Source: Trachythela sp. YZ-2020
Lineage: Eukaryota > Cnidaria > Anthozoa > Malacalcyonacea > Clavulariidae
Direction: 5' to 3'
Length of the DNA stretch: 64,000 bases
Assembly: GCA_016169945.1 (NCBI GenBank)
Contig: JADLSH010000393.1
Span: 7,643,501-7,707,500 of the forward strand
Of the stretch, positions 46,574-58,818 are shown piece by piece. The position numbers were made by a program, and so were the translations under genes. Numbering within the stretch: the first letter of the stretch is position 1; every line of letters starts with the position of its first letter. The notes under the pieces are model-generated. The model was not told the origin of the DNA and did not search any database. It worked only from the letters and a program-made list of their open reading frames with translations.

Positions 46574-49317
46574 AGTGCTTATAAACCCAAAATGGGTTTT
46601 TACTGATTCGGATAGAACATAAAAAGTTAGTTAATAAGTTCTAGATTAGTTTTTGGCTTAGACTTTTAGTTTCGGAGATATAAAGGCTCAAAGTCGCTAT
46701 TTTGGAAAAAAAGTAGCGTCTTCCGGGGGACTGGGTCCCAGGAACGTGTCTATTTAATTTTACTATAAAAACTATTACGTTTGGATAAATCATCTTGAAA
46801 AGTCGGCTATTTCTTGCGGAAAAAAACACATTTTTGAACTCAAACACATTTTTGAGTGTGTAAAGTAACCCTTCTAGTGGTTTGCATCGTCAATCGTGGA
46901 ATATAGACGAAGGAATGGATTTAAATGCAATTTCAAAGTCGATCGTGGAGACGACCATGACACTTGCAGTAACTTATGTCTATAAATTATGGGACATAGA
47001 TGCCTCTTCTGGCGAACCAATTGCTTATAAAATTCTTTTGTATAGTATCAAATAAAGAAAGAAGAAATAAATGAACGAATGCAAGGGTTAAAAGTTTGTT
47101 GGAATGGAACTTAAACCTTTTACTGCATTGTATAGTCTTCATGCCTTCATGGACATGGGAATCGGTTGCATTTCCTTTCTGATTTCTACACCTGCTTTAA
47201 AGTTGGTTCTCACTTTAGCAAGGAAGCTTGTTTCCCTACAAATTTTACATCCAAATTTACCCAAAATTTGGACATTTTCAAGAATAATAACTGGTTAACT
47301 GCAACTGGCCAACCCACAATCTAATGAAATTGGCCCCCATGTATATTCTCACAAAACCTTTCATAGGAAGATTGGTTGACAGATTGTCATCTTTGTCCAT
47401 GTAAATGAAAGATGATCAATACACAGATATCATAAACTGGATATATAGATATATGGAATTATTGTGACAACACTAAACATTAATTGCCACATAAATAGGC
47501 TTAGAATAATATTCATCTTTTTAGAATGTTTTAGTGGGGAAACATATCTAATTTAATAAATAAGCCATAAGGCCAGTATGTGATCTGTAAAACATCATAC
47601 TTTCTATTACAGTAGCTTTGCCTGTGTGGGCAGAGCAAACATGCTTCAACTTTCACATTAGATGTCTGGTGTGAGAGTGATGTTTGCTTTACTCACAGTG
47701 TACACACATCCAACTTTCTTGGCATGCCCACATAGCTGATTTAAGTGACTCAGAAAGGTGCTTCTCTGTGCAGGTAAAACAACTTCCTCCCCATGGAGGG
47801 AAATGGATGTTGACCCCCTCCCCTACCAGATGTCCTTGCACATTTTATAAGTGGAATCTCTCCTTCCAGATGGGTAAAGTTCCTCCATAGTGGGAGTCTG
47901 GCTCTTTTCTAGGTAACCCATTACCCAAAAAGCAGCTAAAGTTTAGCCGATCCAATCAAGCGCAGTTAACCCATTAATTGGCAGTACTCTACCACTGATG
48001 AGTAAAATTTGCCAATTAATGGGTTAAGCCAATCGATCCAATCAAGGGGCTGAGCTATTAAAAGTGCACTTGCCCCCAAGACACAGAGTCACAATACAAC
48101 ATATATTGATAAAGATGTTTAATAAATATTTAATTAAAAATGTTAATTCATCTTTCACTGATGGTTCCAGTTTACTTCACTGATAATCTAGATGAAATGA
48201 CAAACAAATAGTTTAATGGGCTATACAATTTTGAAGTGTATATCTCTATTCAGGGAATTTTTTCTTAGCCTCCCTAAGGTTCTTCAACATAGGTGGCTAA
48301 CAAACCAAGGCCTAACCCGCTAACCGCAGAAATGCCTGATACTCAGGTTAAGGTGGTTCCACTAGTGGGACAGTGCAGCACTTGGTGATCAACTTTGTGC
48401 CAAATACATGTATCAATCAAACATATAGCATCAGTATCTCACTGTCATATAAAACATTTGACATTGACCACATGTGTAGGATAATACAAGACACTGAAAG
48501 TCCACATATAAAGTAGGTTGAAATCTAAAAGTAGAATGGCCTATTAATTTATATTAGTTAAATACCATAAAGGCATTAAAGTTGTGATAATTTTCACATT
48601 GAAACATATATGATATATTATTCTATAACAGCAGTATGTAATCTCTCAGAGGTAGAAGCACTTCAATCGATTTGTGTGCCAACAAACACCGTTGTACACC
48701 GTTGTATACTAAGCAAATAATATGCACATTTAGGTGGCATGATTCAACATTAAATATCCAAAGTTCATACGCGCGAATAGACATCATTGCATTTGTTAAA
48801 ATCACAGCTTACCTGTATGTTGATTCCTGTCCTATGTTGGGACAACTGGGTACATTTGTCTTTGTTTATAGGTCGATAACTATGGCCTGTATTTGCCACC
48901 AAATGTCTCAGATCGATGAGTTTCGGTGTCCTCTTTTCTATCGGTTTAAAGCCGCAGTAGGTGATTTATCATCCAAAAAAGGTGTCAGATAGCTAGATAT
49001 ATTACTGTTGGTACTTTCTGTGTAATATCACGCACAAACGAAACATCGTTTAGACAAAATATGCAAAAAAACACAAGATATCGATATCTTCGCCATATAT
49101 TTCTTAGTTGTTTATCAAAGTTGGGTTCCTGGGATCCAGGCCCCTTGGTGATATTTTGGTCGCGCTACTTTTTTTCAGAAAATGCCAAAATTTGCCTGTT
49201 TGAGCCTTTATATCTCCGAAACTAAAAGTCTAAGCCAAAAACTAATCTAGAACTTACTAACTAACTTTTCATGCCTTATCCGAATCAATAAAAACCCATT
49301 TTGGGTTTATAAGCACT
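46574..49317. mobile_element. 2.7-kb TTAA-flanked element with ~190-bp TIRs
   Basis: AGTGCTTATAAACCCAAAAT at 46574 and its inverted copy ending at 49317 continue as similar arms for nearly 200 bp (GGCTTAGACTTTTAGTTTCG; GTCCCAGGAAC). Both ends abut TTAA (46570-46573, 49318-49321). This suggests a non-autonomous piggyBac-like element. The interior has no recognisable ORF. Confidence 0.75.
47966..48027. repeat. 62-bp perfect-arm hairpin
   Basis: TTAACCCATTAATTGGCA at 47966-47983 and its exact reverse complement at 48010-48027, with a 26-bp loop. It begins and ends with TTAA. Confidence 0.8.
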
Positions 49318-49321
49318 TTAA

Positions 49322-49959
49322 GATTTGGTCCAAGTTTTGAAAATATTGGAATATTATTAAAATTCAACCAATTCAAAGGAAAAGCAGCCTAATGCATCCA
49401 AAACTACAAATATTTGCTGTGGGAAGATGTCGGATCCTCCGAATCTCTTTTGGCAGGGTCTGTTGGGTCACTTGCAATGACGTAATGGCATCGTGACACA
49501 GGTTCTCATTCTCAAATGAGACACAATTTCAAATAACTAATTACCATAAAAAGACCCTGCCCCATGTTTAAGGATATCTTACTAAATTTAAAGAATTTTC
49601 CTGAAAATCTATGGAATTAATAGCAATGGGAAGTGAGAGCCCTGCTTATTTGTATGACGTAAAATGACATAATTAAAATATGTCGAAAAAGCTGACTTTG
49701 AAGGAAATTTCCTTTTGAAAGGAAATGGTGACAAAATGATAGAAATGTGTTTTGGAAATGAGATAATTTTGATAATTTTGCTTTTTCATTCAAAAATGAT
49801 GGAAATGAAAGGAAATTTCGAACAAAGTCGGGACAAAAATGGAAATATTCATTTTGGAAAGTGGAAGCACTTGAACCCTGGTTGAAATCACTTGAAAGTC
49901 GAAACAACATTCGAAACCACTGGTCGAAACACAATTTTAATATGAACTCATGATGTTGT
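49322..49959. other. no gene recognised
   Basis: AT-rich interval between two transposons with GGAAATG-rich sequence. No motif. Confidence 0.4.
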
Positions 49960-49967
49960 GAAGTACT

Positions 49968-50346
49968 CAGGGCCTTTTTTAACTAATGTACTGGAGGGGC
50001 AAAAGCCCCCACAGCCCCCATGTTCGCCCCCCCCAGTAAACTATTTTGGCCCCCCCAGTGAAGGTCCCTTTTGTCCAAAGTATAAGCCAAAAATGGAAAA
50101 AAAACTGAGTTTAGAGGAAAGTTATTGTATTCTCACAACAAAATCTGGCTCCGTTTAGATGGGATATATCAAAAATTGTCTCTGAAAACACAGGAAATCA
50201 AGCCACAGAGACTCAAGAATACAAACATTTTCTGGGGGAGGACCCCTAGACCCCCCTTCGCCTTCCCACACATATAATACACCACCTACTTGTTAACTCC
50301 CCTTTCGATGATACCCCCCACTGATGATTTCTTAAAAAAGGCCCTG
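49968..50346. mobile_element. hAT-type MITE with 8-bp target duplication
   Basis: TIRs CAGGGCCTTTTTTAA (49968) and TTAAAAAAGGCCCTG (ends 50346), flanked by GAAGTACT at 49960-49967 and 50347-50354. CAGGG termini with 8-bp duplications are typical of hAT. The interior has C-rich tracts (GCCCCCCCCAG). Confidence 0.9.
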
Positions 50347-50354
50347 GAAGTACT

Positions 50355-50681
50355 GAAGTCTCAACATTTATGATATATTGATACACTTTTTTATTATTTT
50401 AAAAATTCCAAAGTTCAGTTTATTACATACAATATAAGGCATTGTTTTGTCAAGATTATCACACAGAAAATTGCAGAATAGAGTATTGTACCCAAAAATT
50501 TAGGTGTTTATATAAACTTACCCTACAAAGAGTAGATTCTTCCTTTTGAGGAGAAAATGTCAAGCCAGGGACTGTCAAATCGACGACAAACAAGGTTTTT
50601 ACGTTTGTTTCTGTCTATATTAATATATATTTTTTCAATATGATTTTATAGTTCACCCTCTCATATTTTTAATACTTTATA
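50355..50681. other. no gene recognised
   Basis: AT-rich spacer. Confidence 0.3.
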
Positions 50682-50703
50682 TCAATAAATTTTTAAACAC
50701 TTC

Positions 50704-50942
50704 ACCTGGCTTAGATGTAATGCCTTTTGAAAGGCAATGGTTTTGTCTTCTTTCTGATACGCTGCAAGCCAGTCTACATTCAGCCAGCTCAAAGATTTAT
50801 TTTCGAGATTTTTTCGCTTCGCACCTGCACAATCTTTATCATTTTCCCACTTTTCAGATACAACTTCGCTATAAGCCGTTTTGACATGATTTCCCACTTG
50901 CTTCTTGCTAACAAACCTCATTACTTTTTGCTTTATACACAC
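50704..50942 (-). CDS. possible exon, unknown
   Basis: The open block reads RFVSKKQVGNHVKTAYSEVV and SLSWLNVDWLAAYQKED, ending at a possible donor (CCAG|GTGAAG). Composition looks coding (Lys/Glu/Trp spread), but no family is recognised and the 5' side runs into a minisatellite. Confidence 0.2.
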
Positions 50943-50950
50943 ATGTCATG

Positions 50951-51130
50951 TCACGAGTCGCGCCTTTTTTCAAGAGTCGCGCCTTTTTTCACGAGTCGCG
51001 CCTTTTTTAACGAGTTGCGCCTTTTTTAACGAGTCGCGCCTTTTAGTCGCGACTCGCGCCTTTTAGTCGCGACTCGCGCCTTTTAGTCGCGCCTTTTAGT
51101 CGCGACTCGTGCCTGTCTGTCGTGACTCGC
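50951..51130. repeat. CGAGTCGCGCCTTTTTT minisatellite
   Basis: About nine imperfect units of 14-18 bp, the reverse complement of the array at 42170-42286. Confidence 0.85.
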
Positions 51131-51335
51131 GAGGCTCGCCAATTAGATTATCTCTATATTTATACTTATATTATAAGTAGTATCTCACGGGCAATTTGAT
51201 TGGCTAAATGTGCGTGCTTTATTTAAGAATTATATTATAAATAGTATCTAACAAGCAATTTGATTGGCTAATGCGCGTGCTTTATGATGCAATAAAGCAC
51301 GGCCACCATTTTATTTTTTCTCCCTTTGTCCCCGC

Positions 51336-52299
51336 CAGTGAACTATAAGTAAACTGGAACGCTAACTCCTATGATCAAGTCCTATGATTCGTTGAAGCCA
51401 ATGCGCAGGAATTTTAACTTTCAAAAGGACTGAGGAGAGTTCCGAGGAGTGAGAAAAATTCCGTCAAAAGTTTGTTTTTGAGCGAAAATTTGCAAGAAAA
51501 ATACTTTTTACATCTGAAGACATCAATGTTTGGGATTCAAATGTGGTTTTCCGATTAGTTTTGACTGTTTTACATCTATCTGCAGCAAAAATGAGGCGGA
51601 TCGTTATCGTATATGGAAAAAAATGACAAATGTTTGAACGTGCCGAAGCAAACTTTGCTCTTTAACTCAGAAAAATATACTAGAAAACACTTCGGCAGCC
51701 CCCAAATTGATTTTGCACTATACCAGGTATTGCTTTTTATTTTGAGCTTTTAGTCCTTGCTTTAACCCTTCTAAAATATAAACAAATTGACGATTTTCAA
51801 GTGGTGCTATTTTTGTCTTCGCGCCTTCTTGTTGGTCATCAGTGAGCACTTTGAATATGACGGCTGAGCTAGCTTATATAATCCTTATTTTAACTGTCAA
51901 AAATAAGTTACTGGATGCTTGAAAAGCAATTTTTTAATGTATCTTATATTTTTCTATATAAATTGTATCATAAAATCTCTTAACTCTTTTTGGAAAGTCT
52001 CATAACTCAGAAAAACCAAACATTTTCGCGCGGTTTTTTGACAAATTTTGTTTTTTTCCAGTATTTCAGAAACTGAACGACCTTTGTTCATTGTAAGTAC
52101 TTGAGTAAAAAGTTTAATTGTTCTAGTGTAGTCAAAGATAAATAGTGAAAGTATAAAAGGAAATTAAAAGGGTAAAATTGTGCAATATAAAAAGTGTATT
52201 TTTTGAAAAAAATATGTTAAAAGGGACTGGCACTACCTACAAAGCACAGCTTCAATTTCCCCCCCTGAGTTAGCGTTCCAGTATACTTATAGTTCACTG
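51336..52299. mobile_element. nested hAT MITE, 964 bp
   Basis: TIRs CAGTGAACTATAAGT and ACTTATAGTTCACTG, continuing through GGAACGCTAACTC. It is flanked by GTCCCCGC at 51328-51335 and 52300-52307, a perfect 8-bp duplication. No coding capacity. Confidence 0.92.
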
Positions 52300-53677
52300 G
52301 TCCCCGCTTGTTAAATTTTCCTCGGAATAGACCTCTTGCCTTATAGCGATGCCCGCTATGCATGACGGTAGGAGTTGTGTCCTTGCATTCGAACGAAATG
52401 GCGGGCGAGGAGCGAGCGATTTTGTTTTGAAGATGAAATGGCGGGTTTTTAATAACTTTTTACATCCATCAATAAATTTTATCTGCAGGGAAACAACAAG
52501 GGGGCTATTGACTACAAGTAGGGCTATTGACTACAAGTAGGTGTAATTTCATGACGTTCTGTGTAATAATGGTGAAGGAAATGCGTTGGAAAAGATGCGC
52601 CATGTAAACACGTTTCGCAAAAACGTTTTGCAAAAAACTAACCTCACGAACAAAAACAAGACAATTCGCGTTTTACAGTAAGATCGGATAATCTTTTTTA
52701 CATACTACCTTTAACTGATAATTGTTTGTACTGGAGATCTAGGTTATTTAGAATCCATAAGCTTATGAATACCATTTTAAGCTTTGTGAAATTGACAACT
52801 TTTTGTGATGATTTTGTTCGAATTTGTCATGCAGAGACCTTTCGTCTCTTTGACCACAAGTTTTAGCTTAAATTTCTCCCATCTGAATAAAATCGCTTAA
52901 GAGTGATAATGTTCTCGTGATTTCGTTGCTGTATTATATTTTTTTGGATCTAGTTTAACGCATATTTTGATTTGTATTCCGCATTGGTAGTATAGATGTT
53001 TTATATACTGTACACAATTTTGTATTTTGAAAATTGCTTCTCAAGTATATAATCGTATACAACTTTTAAGTATTTGGCTATGTTTTTAACACATACTCTT
53101 TAACTATGAAAGATTTGTAGTATAATACATGGACTTTCTGATGGAAAATATTTTGAACAATGTATGGAGTTAATACTCTCATAGTCATAGGGGCAAAATG
53201 CCATTTTAATAAGAACTGGAAGTCTCTTGTTTACTTTCTTAGAAAGCCTACTTCAAGTTACAGTGTTACACACTTTCATACCTTTGCCTAGTCTCCGACT
53301 TAATCTTAACATGATTACATGAAATGTTTAAAATCCCTATTAGTAAATGATATTGTATTTTTGTTGGCTAGAGTTGGTACTACAATTTAATGGAATGGGT
53401 TAGTCTGGTAAGATGTGCATTCTGTACTTGTATATCCTCACATATATTTGCAGGAAATAGAAAATGGTTTTATTCTCCTAATTATTTACATATGTAGTCT
53501 ACCAAAACCACAGACTGTACTGTAGATTTTAATAGGAAGGTTCACTTGGTCTGATACTTTTCATTATCCAGTATGCATGCATGTGATCTGTACCAAAATT
53601 TATCAGTTTACCAGACTGGGTTGATGCCTTGATAGTAACATATACTCACTCCATGCATGAATTAAGAATTAAAAAAT

Positions 53678-53845
53678 GAGTCGCGTGCCGTTATGGTGTA
53701 ATAATGCACGAGGGGGGAATGTTGGGAGAATACGAGAGAAGCTTGTAAAACACGAGGCGTAGCCGAGTGTTTTACACGCTTCTCGAGTATTCTCCCAACA
53801 TTCCCTCGAGTGCATTATTACACCATAACAGCACAAGACGAGTTT
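53678..53845. repeat. near-perfect 160-bp palindrome
   Basis: The left arm (GCGTGCCGTTATGGTGTAAT through GTAAAACACGAGG) and right arm (TGTTTTACACGCTTC through TTACACCATAACAGCAC) pair over about 80 bp with almost no loop. This could extrude as a cruciform. The open frame on the minus strand across it is an artefact. Confidence 0.85.
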
Positions 53846-54839
53846 TTTTAATTCTTTTATATTATAAGTGATAGAAAAAGCACAGTAAACAATTTTGTTC
53901 AAAGATCAATATTGATATTCTCCTAACATGTAATCACTGACGTCACTCGCAAGCTTTTAATGTTTTCATTGCTTGGCAACAACTACAAGCTTGAATTCTG
54001 GCCAGCGAAGGAGCGAAAAACTTGCAACTCAACAAAAATTAGGGACTAAAAAGGCACAAAAACTGTTGAAATTTTTTCAAATATAGTGCACAATGATAGA
54101 CAGATTGGTTTTTCGTTGTTCTGCTTCACTATTGTCCTGGATTCGTATAATAGCGAAGGGTTTTTCCGTTTTTGTCAAGCTGCTTTGATGACATTGGCTG
54201 TCAAGTTGATTTTTCATCTTGAACCAAATATATCAGGCAGTTTTTGTTTGAAGGTACTGTTTGAATATTTTTTGTGTTTTTTTTGCTAGTTCAGTGGTTG
54301 GTGGTTAAATATTTTCTCAGACAAACTGTCAAGAAATGCATAAACATGTCGTATTTGTGTAGGTTTTTGTTGTTGCATCTTGACAGCTTAAAAACTATAC
54401 ACATATTGTTTATATCTAAATCAATGCCAAAATGGTTAATTTTAATTTTTTGCACCTAGAACTGTGGATAAATTTGGTTTGGTTTGTGTTTAAATACAGT
54501 TTTTGTACCTCTAAATAGTACAGATTTTCGCGTTTCTTGTCGCCGTTGAATGCGACCTTTCAAGCAAAAAAGTATATTTCAAACTCAGAAACAGCTACGA
54601 ATCTTTATTCGCCGTTTATGGATCCCGTTGTTATTTGTTGGCTGGCTTTTTCCATCTCGTTTAGGTCTACTTTTTCTTGCTTTCTGGCAGACTTTGGATT
54701 TAAAACTATTATAATTTTGTTCATATTGTATTGACAATTAAAAATTAAAACGGTGGCCATGCTTTATTGCATCATAAAGCACACGCATTAGCCAATCAAA
54801 TTGCTCGTTAGATACTACTTATAATATAATAGGTAATAA

Positions 54840-55811
54840 AGGTCTTGCCATGCAATAATAGTATCTCTACAAGAGCCCAATTAACAACTAATCTGCATAT
54901 TAACAACTATAAAAACGAAGTGCTTGATGGAGAGTTGAGATATCTTAAGTCTGATAGTGAAAATTTGTTATTTGTAAGTCTGAAAGTTATCTGTAAGTGT
55001 TTTGGGATTGTTTTTGCAAGATTAAGTGCAAGCTGTCTCTTTCATAGTTCCAACAAGTTAATCTTGCTCTCCCAACAAATTTGTCTTGCTCTCATGCAGG
55101 CTTATTAAGCAGCTATTAGCTATAACAGGGTATCTAAGTTCCTAAATTAAAACTTTGCCAGTGAATGCTATGGGGTTATAAAGATAAAGGCTATCATATA
55201 AAATATTGAATGTACAATATATATACAAATTGTGAAAACTATTATATTTTATTAAATGTAGCTTTGTTTTAGAGCGTTCTCACATAAGTATTGATGTTAG
55301 TTCTCATCTTGCTGTGTTATCAATATGGGCAGGTGAAGGGGGGCACTATAATTAAATGCCAAAGCCTTATAACTTGGACTATACAAATCACAGAAGCAGT
55401 TGGATTATGTATGAGTCAAAGGCCTTAATTGAGGACTTAAATTTTCAGCAACCAAAAGCAGATATTTGTTGACAACCAATATTTGCACCCCAGACTATTT
55501 ATCACCACTGGCCACATGTGTGACCACACCAACAACCAAAAACATTTATGTGTGACCACACACACACACACACACACACGCACGCACGCACAAATGTCAA
55601 ACCTTTCAAATAGAAATTTATCTTTACAGACAATTACAGCATGTTGAGTAACATATTTTCTTGTAATTGAACAAGAATAAGGTTAGCATACTACCTAAAT
55701 TTCATGTTGCAGTACATGTGCAATTATATTGTAACTGATCAAGCAGTTCTCCACGACCCCACTTCCTTGTGAAATAATATGGGTTTTTTTAATAAATAAT
55801 ATGGGCTAAAA
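54840..55811. other. no gene; CA/CG microsatellite
   Basis: AT-rich with a microsatellite at about 55555-55592 (CA repeat turning into CGCA repeat). No motif. Confidence 0.5.
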
Positions 55812-57130
55812 CTTGTGGTCAAAGAGACGAAAGGTCTCTGCATGACAAATTCGAACAAAATCATCACAAAAAGTTGTCAATTTCACAAAGCTTAAAATGG
55901 TATTCACAAGCTTATGGATTCTAAATAACCTAGATCTCCAGTACAAACAATTATCAGTTAAAGGTAGTATGTAAAAAAGATTATCCGATCTTACTGTAAA
56001 ACGTGAATTGTCTTGTTTTTGTTCGTGAGGTTAGTTTTTGCAAAACGTTTTTGCGAAACGTGTTTACATGGCGCATCTTTTCGAACGCATTTTCTTCACC
56101 ATTATTACACAGAACGTCATAAAATTACATCTACTTGTAGTCGATAGCCCCCTTGTTGTTTCCCCGCAGATAAAATTTATTGATGGATGTAAAAAGTTAT
56201 TAAAAATCCACCATTTCATCTTCAAAACAAAATCGCTCGCTCCTCGCCCGCCATTTCGTTCGAATACAAGGACATGACTCCTACCGTCATGCATAGCGGG
56301 CATCGCTATAAGGCAAGTGGTCTATTGTCAATACAATATGAACAAAATTATAATAGTTTTAAATCCAAAGTCTGTCAGAAAGCAAGAAAAAGTAGACCTA
56401 AACGAGATGGAAAAAGCCAGCCAACAAATAACAACGGGATCCATAAACGACGAATAAAGATTCGTAGCTGTTTCTGAGTTTGAAATATACTTTTTTGCTT
56501 GAAAGTTCGCATTCAACGGCGACAAGAAAAGCGAAAATCTTTGCTATTTTGACATTTAAAGGTACAAAAACTGTATTTAGACACAAACCAAACCAAATTT
56601 ATCCACAATTCTAGGTGAAAAAAATTAAAGATTTTGGCATTGATTTAGATAACACTATGTGTACAGTTTTTAAGCTGTCAAGATGCAACGACAAAAACCT
56701 ACAAAATTACGACATGTTTATGCATTTCTTGACAGTTGTCTGAGAAAATTTTTAACCACCAACCACTGAATTAGCAAAAAAAAACCAAAAAATATTCAAA
56801 CAGTACCTTCAAACAAAAACTACCCGATATATTTGGTTCAAGATGAAAAATCAACTTGACAGCCAATGTCGTCAAAGCAGCTTGACAAAAACCCTTCGCT
56901 TTTATACTGAATCCAGGACAAAAGTGAAGCAGAACAACGAAAAACCAATCTGTCTATCATTGTGCACCATATTTGAAAAATTTTCAACAGTTTTTGTGCC
57001 TTTTTAATCCCTAATGTTTGTTGAGTTGCAAGTTTTTCACTCCTTCGCCGGCCAAAATTCAAGCGTAGTTGTTGCCAAGCAATGAAAACAGTGAAAAGCT
57101 TGCGAGTGACGTCAGTGATTACATGTTAGG
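55812..57130 (-). repeat. inverted, rearranged copy of 52.3-54.7 kb
   Basis: The minus strand from 57130 to about 56328 repeats 53930-54735, and from about 56325 to 55812 repeats 52335-52870 at high identity. In the plus-strand copy the second segment lies upstream of the first, separated by other DNA. Here they are joined directly with no TIR between them. A half-copy of the palindrome follows at about 57190-57240. Confidence 0.75.
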
Positions 57131-57306
57131 AGAATATCAATATTGATCTTTGAACAAAATTGTTTACTGTGCTTATCTACCACTTATAATATAAAATAAT
57201 TAAAAAAACTCGTCTTGTGCTGTTATGGTGTAATAACACTCTCGGGCAGGAATACTCGCAGGTTAGGCCAGGATAAAAGAGGGTTTTCCGGAACACTTAG
57301 AGATAA

Positions 57307-57480
57307 TGGCGGATAATGAGGAATATGAATTACAAGCGTGCGCAGAAAGACGTGAAGAGAGGAAAAGGGAAGGGAAGTCTCTGCCATGTAATTTTCGGTT
57401 CTGTGGTTATGGCCGAATATTCCGAAAATGACAGTGGTTTGGAGAAACTCGATTGTTCTCTACACAACCTTAGTCTTGAC
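57307..57480 (+). CDS. possible first exon, unknown
   Basis: The ATG at 57307 (AGATAATGGCGG) opens MADNEEYELQACAERREERK. Another frame reads AEYSENDSGLEKLDCSLHNL up to a donor (GACG|GTAAGT). The two are not in the same frame. Weak support; it could be a host gene start or a remnant. Confidence 0.2.
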
Positions 57481-57689
57481 GGTAAGTTTAACGATTTTTG
57501 TAGCTTACTTGAAAAAATTTTTTAACTGCATGTTTATTAATATTGTCCACCATAATTTTGGAAATTTCTATGGTGTTGTTTGGCACTATTAATTTGCTTG
57601 TTACCAATTCAATTTTCTACTTTTATGCATTTATTCCTGTTAGTAGCTTATCCTGTCTATACAGCGGCGGAAGTAATTAGTATTCATAT

Positions 57690-57800
57690 GCCTGGAAGTA
57701 CGAGGTAACGTAACGTAAAGCGTTGCATAACATAAAGCGTTGCGTAACGTTTAAATATTAATAGCGTTGCGTAACATAAAGCGTTGCGTGCACACTTAGG
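57690..57800. repeat. GCGTTGCGTAACATAAA-type tandem repeats
   Basis: Four to five imperfect copies of TAACATAAAGCGTTGCG. Polintons often carry short tandem repeats near their termini, so this may mark the left end. The right terminus is outside the window, so the TIR cannot be verified. Confidence 0.5.
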
Positions 57801-58143
57801 GTGATCATATGACGTCATTAGGGTGTGCGCACTTATCATGTCGCGCCACATGAATATTAATGAGTTGTAACGGGGTATGCGTACACGTTTTCCCTAGAGT
57901 GACGTAATATTTGAATAACGACTCGTAATGTTTGAGTATTGAAAGCGTTTATTAAAAACATTCATTTTCTTAAAAATACTTAGCTTTGAATACAATTATC
58001 CAACAATTACTCAGCTTTTTAAGAGTTGTCATATGTACAAAAAAAAATAAATATGAATAAGTAGCTTATGAATATAAAATGTTCATTGAGTTAAAACTGT
58101 TTAAGAAAACAACAAGTGTGAGATACTCAATGAATAAATATCT
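57801..58143. promoter_or_regulatory. left terminal non-coding region
   Basis: Non-coding stretch between the repeat block and the first gene. It contains TGACGTCA-like ATGACGTCATT near 57810 and GGGTGTGCGCAC. The stretch may include part of the terminal inverted repeat. Confidence 0.3.
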
Positions 58144-58518
58144 TTAAAATTTAAAAATACTGTCAATATTAAAGAGTTCCTTTATAAATTTATCATCATC
58201 TACCCAAGACAAGTCGATCATAGCTACGTCTTCGAATATCGATGTATCGTAGTTCATATCCAGGTCTGTACTTAACGTCTCCAGAGTAGTAGGTACAACT
58301 TGAGGTGGAATCGGTGCAACTTGAAGAGGGGGAGTTGATACGTCTTGAGGAGTTGGTATGTTTTGAGGAGTTGATGCAGCGCATTCTGTTTTAAAAATTT
58401 TTAACAGTTCAGGATTTCTTTTCAATAAATAATTAGGTAGAGCCCTCAACTCAGCAAGCTCTTCTTTCCTTCTTTCTCTAAATCTTTTCTGCCGGTTGGA
58501 TACCTTTTTCCTATCCAT
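58144..58518 (-). CDS. small basic/acidic protein of the Polinton, unknown
   Basis: 124 residues from the ATG at 58518, preferred over the upstream ATG at 58644 because the basic domain starts at once (MDRKKVSNRQKRFRERRKEE). A leucine-bearing helix (LAELRALPNYLLKR), a Pro/Thr/Gln-rich linker and an acidic C-terminus (DVAMIDLSWVDDDKF) follow. Basic region plus acidic tail recalls a small transcription factor such as a bZIP-like protein, but the canonical bZIP spacing is not met. It is divergent from the plus-strand genes. The upstream in-frame extension to 58644 cannot be excluded. Confidence 0.5.
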   Translation of the reverse strand: MDRKKVSNRQKRFRERRKEELAELRALPNYLLKRNPELLKIFKTECAASTPQNIPTPQDVSTPPLQVAPIPPQVVPTTLETLSTDLDMNYDTSIFEDVAMIDLSWVDDDKFIKELFNIDSIFKF

Positions 58519-58719
58519 TTTGACTTGCTTGCTTGTGTGAACAAAAATTTGCGCTCTTTTATGATCAAGGTCAAGGTCACTGACCAAAGTCAAGGTGAAG
58601 ATCGCACGTGATACCGCACGTGATTTCGTTTCACCATACATCACGTAAGCATGAACCGCCGTACATAAGGTTTATCATCACTAAAAAAGGAATAACAACA
58701 TGGCGTGCGCACTGTGGAG

Positions 58720-58726
58720 TATAAAA
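58720..58726 (+). promoter_or_regulatory. TATA box
   Basis: TATAAAA about 90 bp upstream of the first plus-strand ATG at 58819, positioned to drive the plus-strand block. It lies between the two divergent genes. Confidence 0.5.
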
Positions 58727-58818
58727 CAGATCGGTAAATATTGCTTTGGGTATTGTTTACGCGGCTTTCACGGAGAGAACATTGCTGAATATATCTGTTG
58801 TGAGATTTAGGTTGAACG

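Larger units (their letters stand above)
51229..54832. mobile_element. 3.6-kb element with ~80-bp TIRs, host of a nested hAT MITE
   Basis: The left arm (about 51229-51308) reads AGTATCTAACAAGCAATTTG, TTGGCTAATGCGCGTGCTTT and AATAAAGCACGGCCACC. It is matched in inverted orientation at about 54751-54832. A partial tandem copy of the left arm precedes it (51161-51220). Inside are a hAT MITE, a large palindrome and two segments found again, inverted, at 55.8-57.1 kb. No transposase is visible. Confidence 0.65.
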
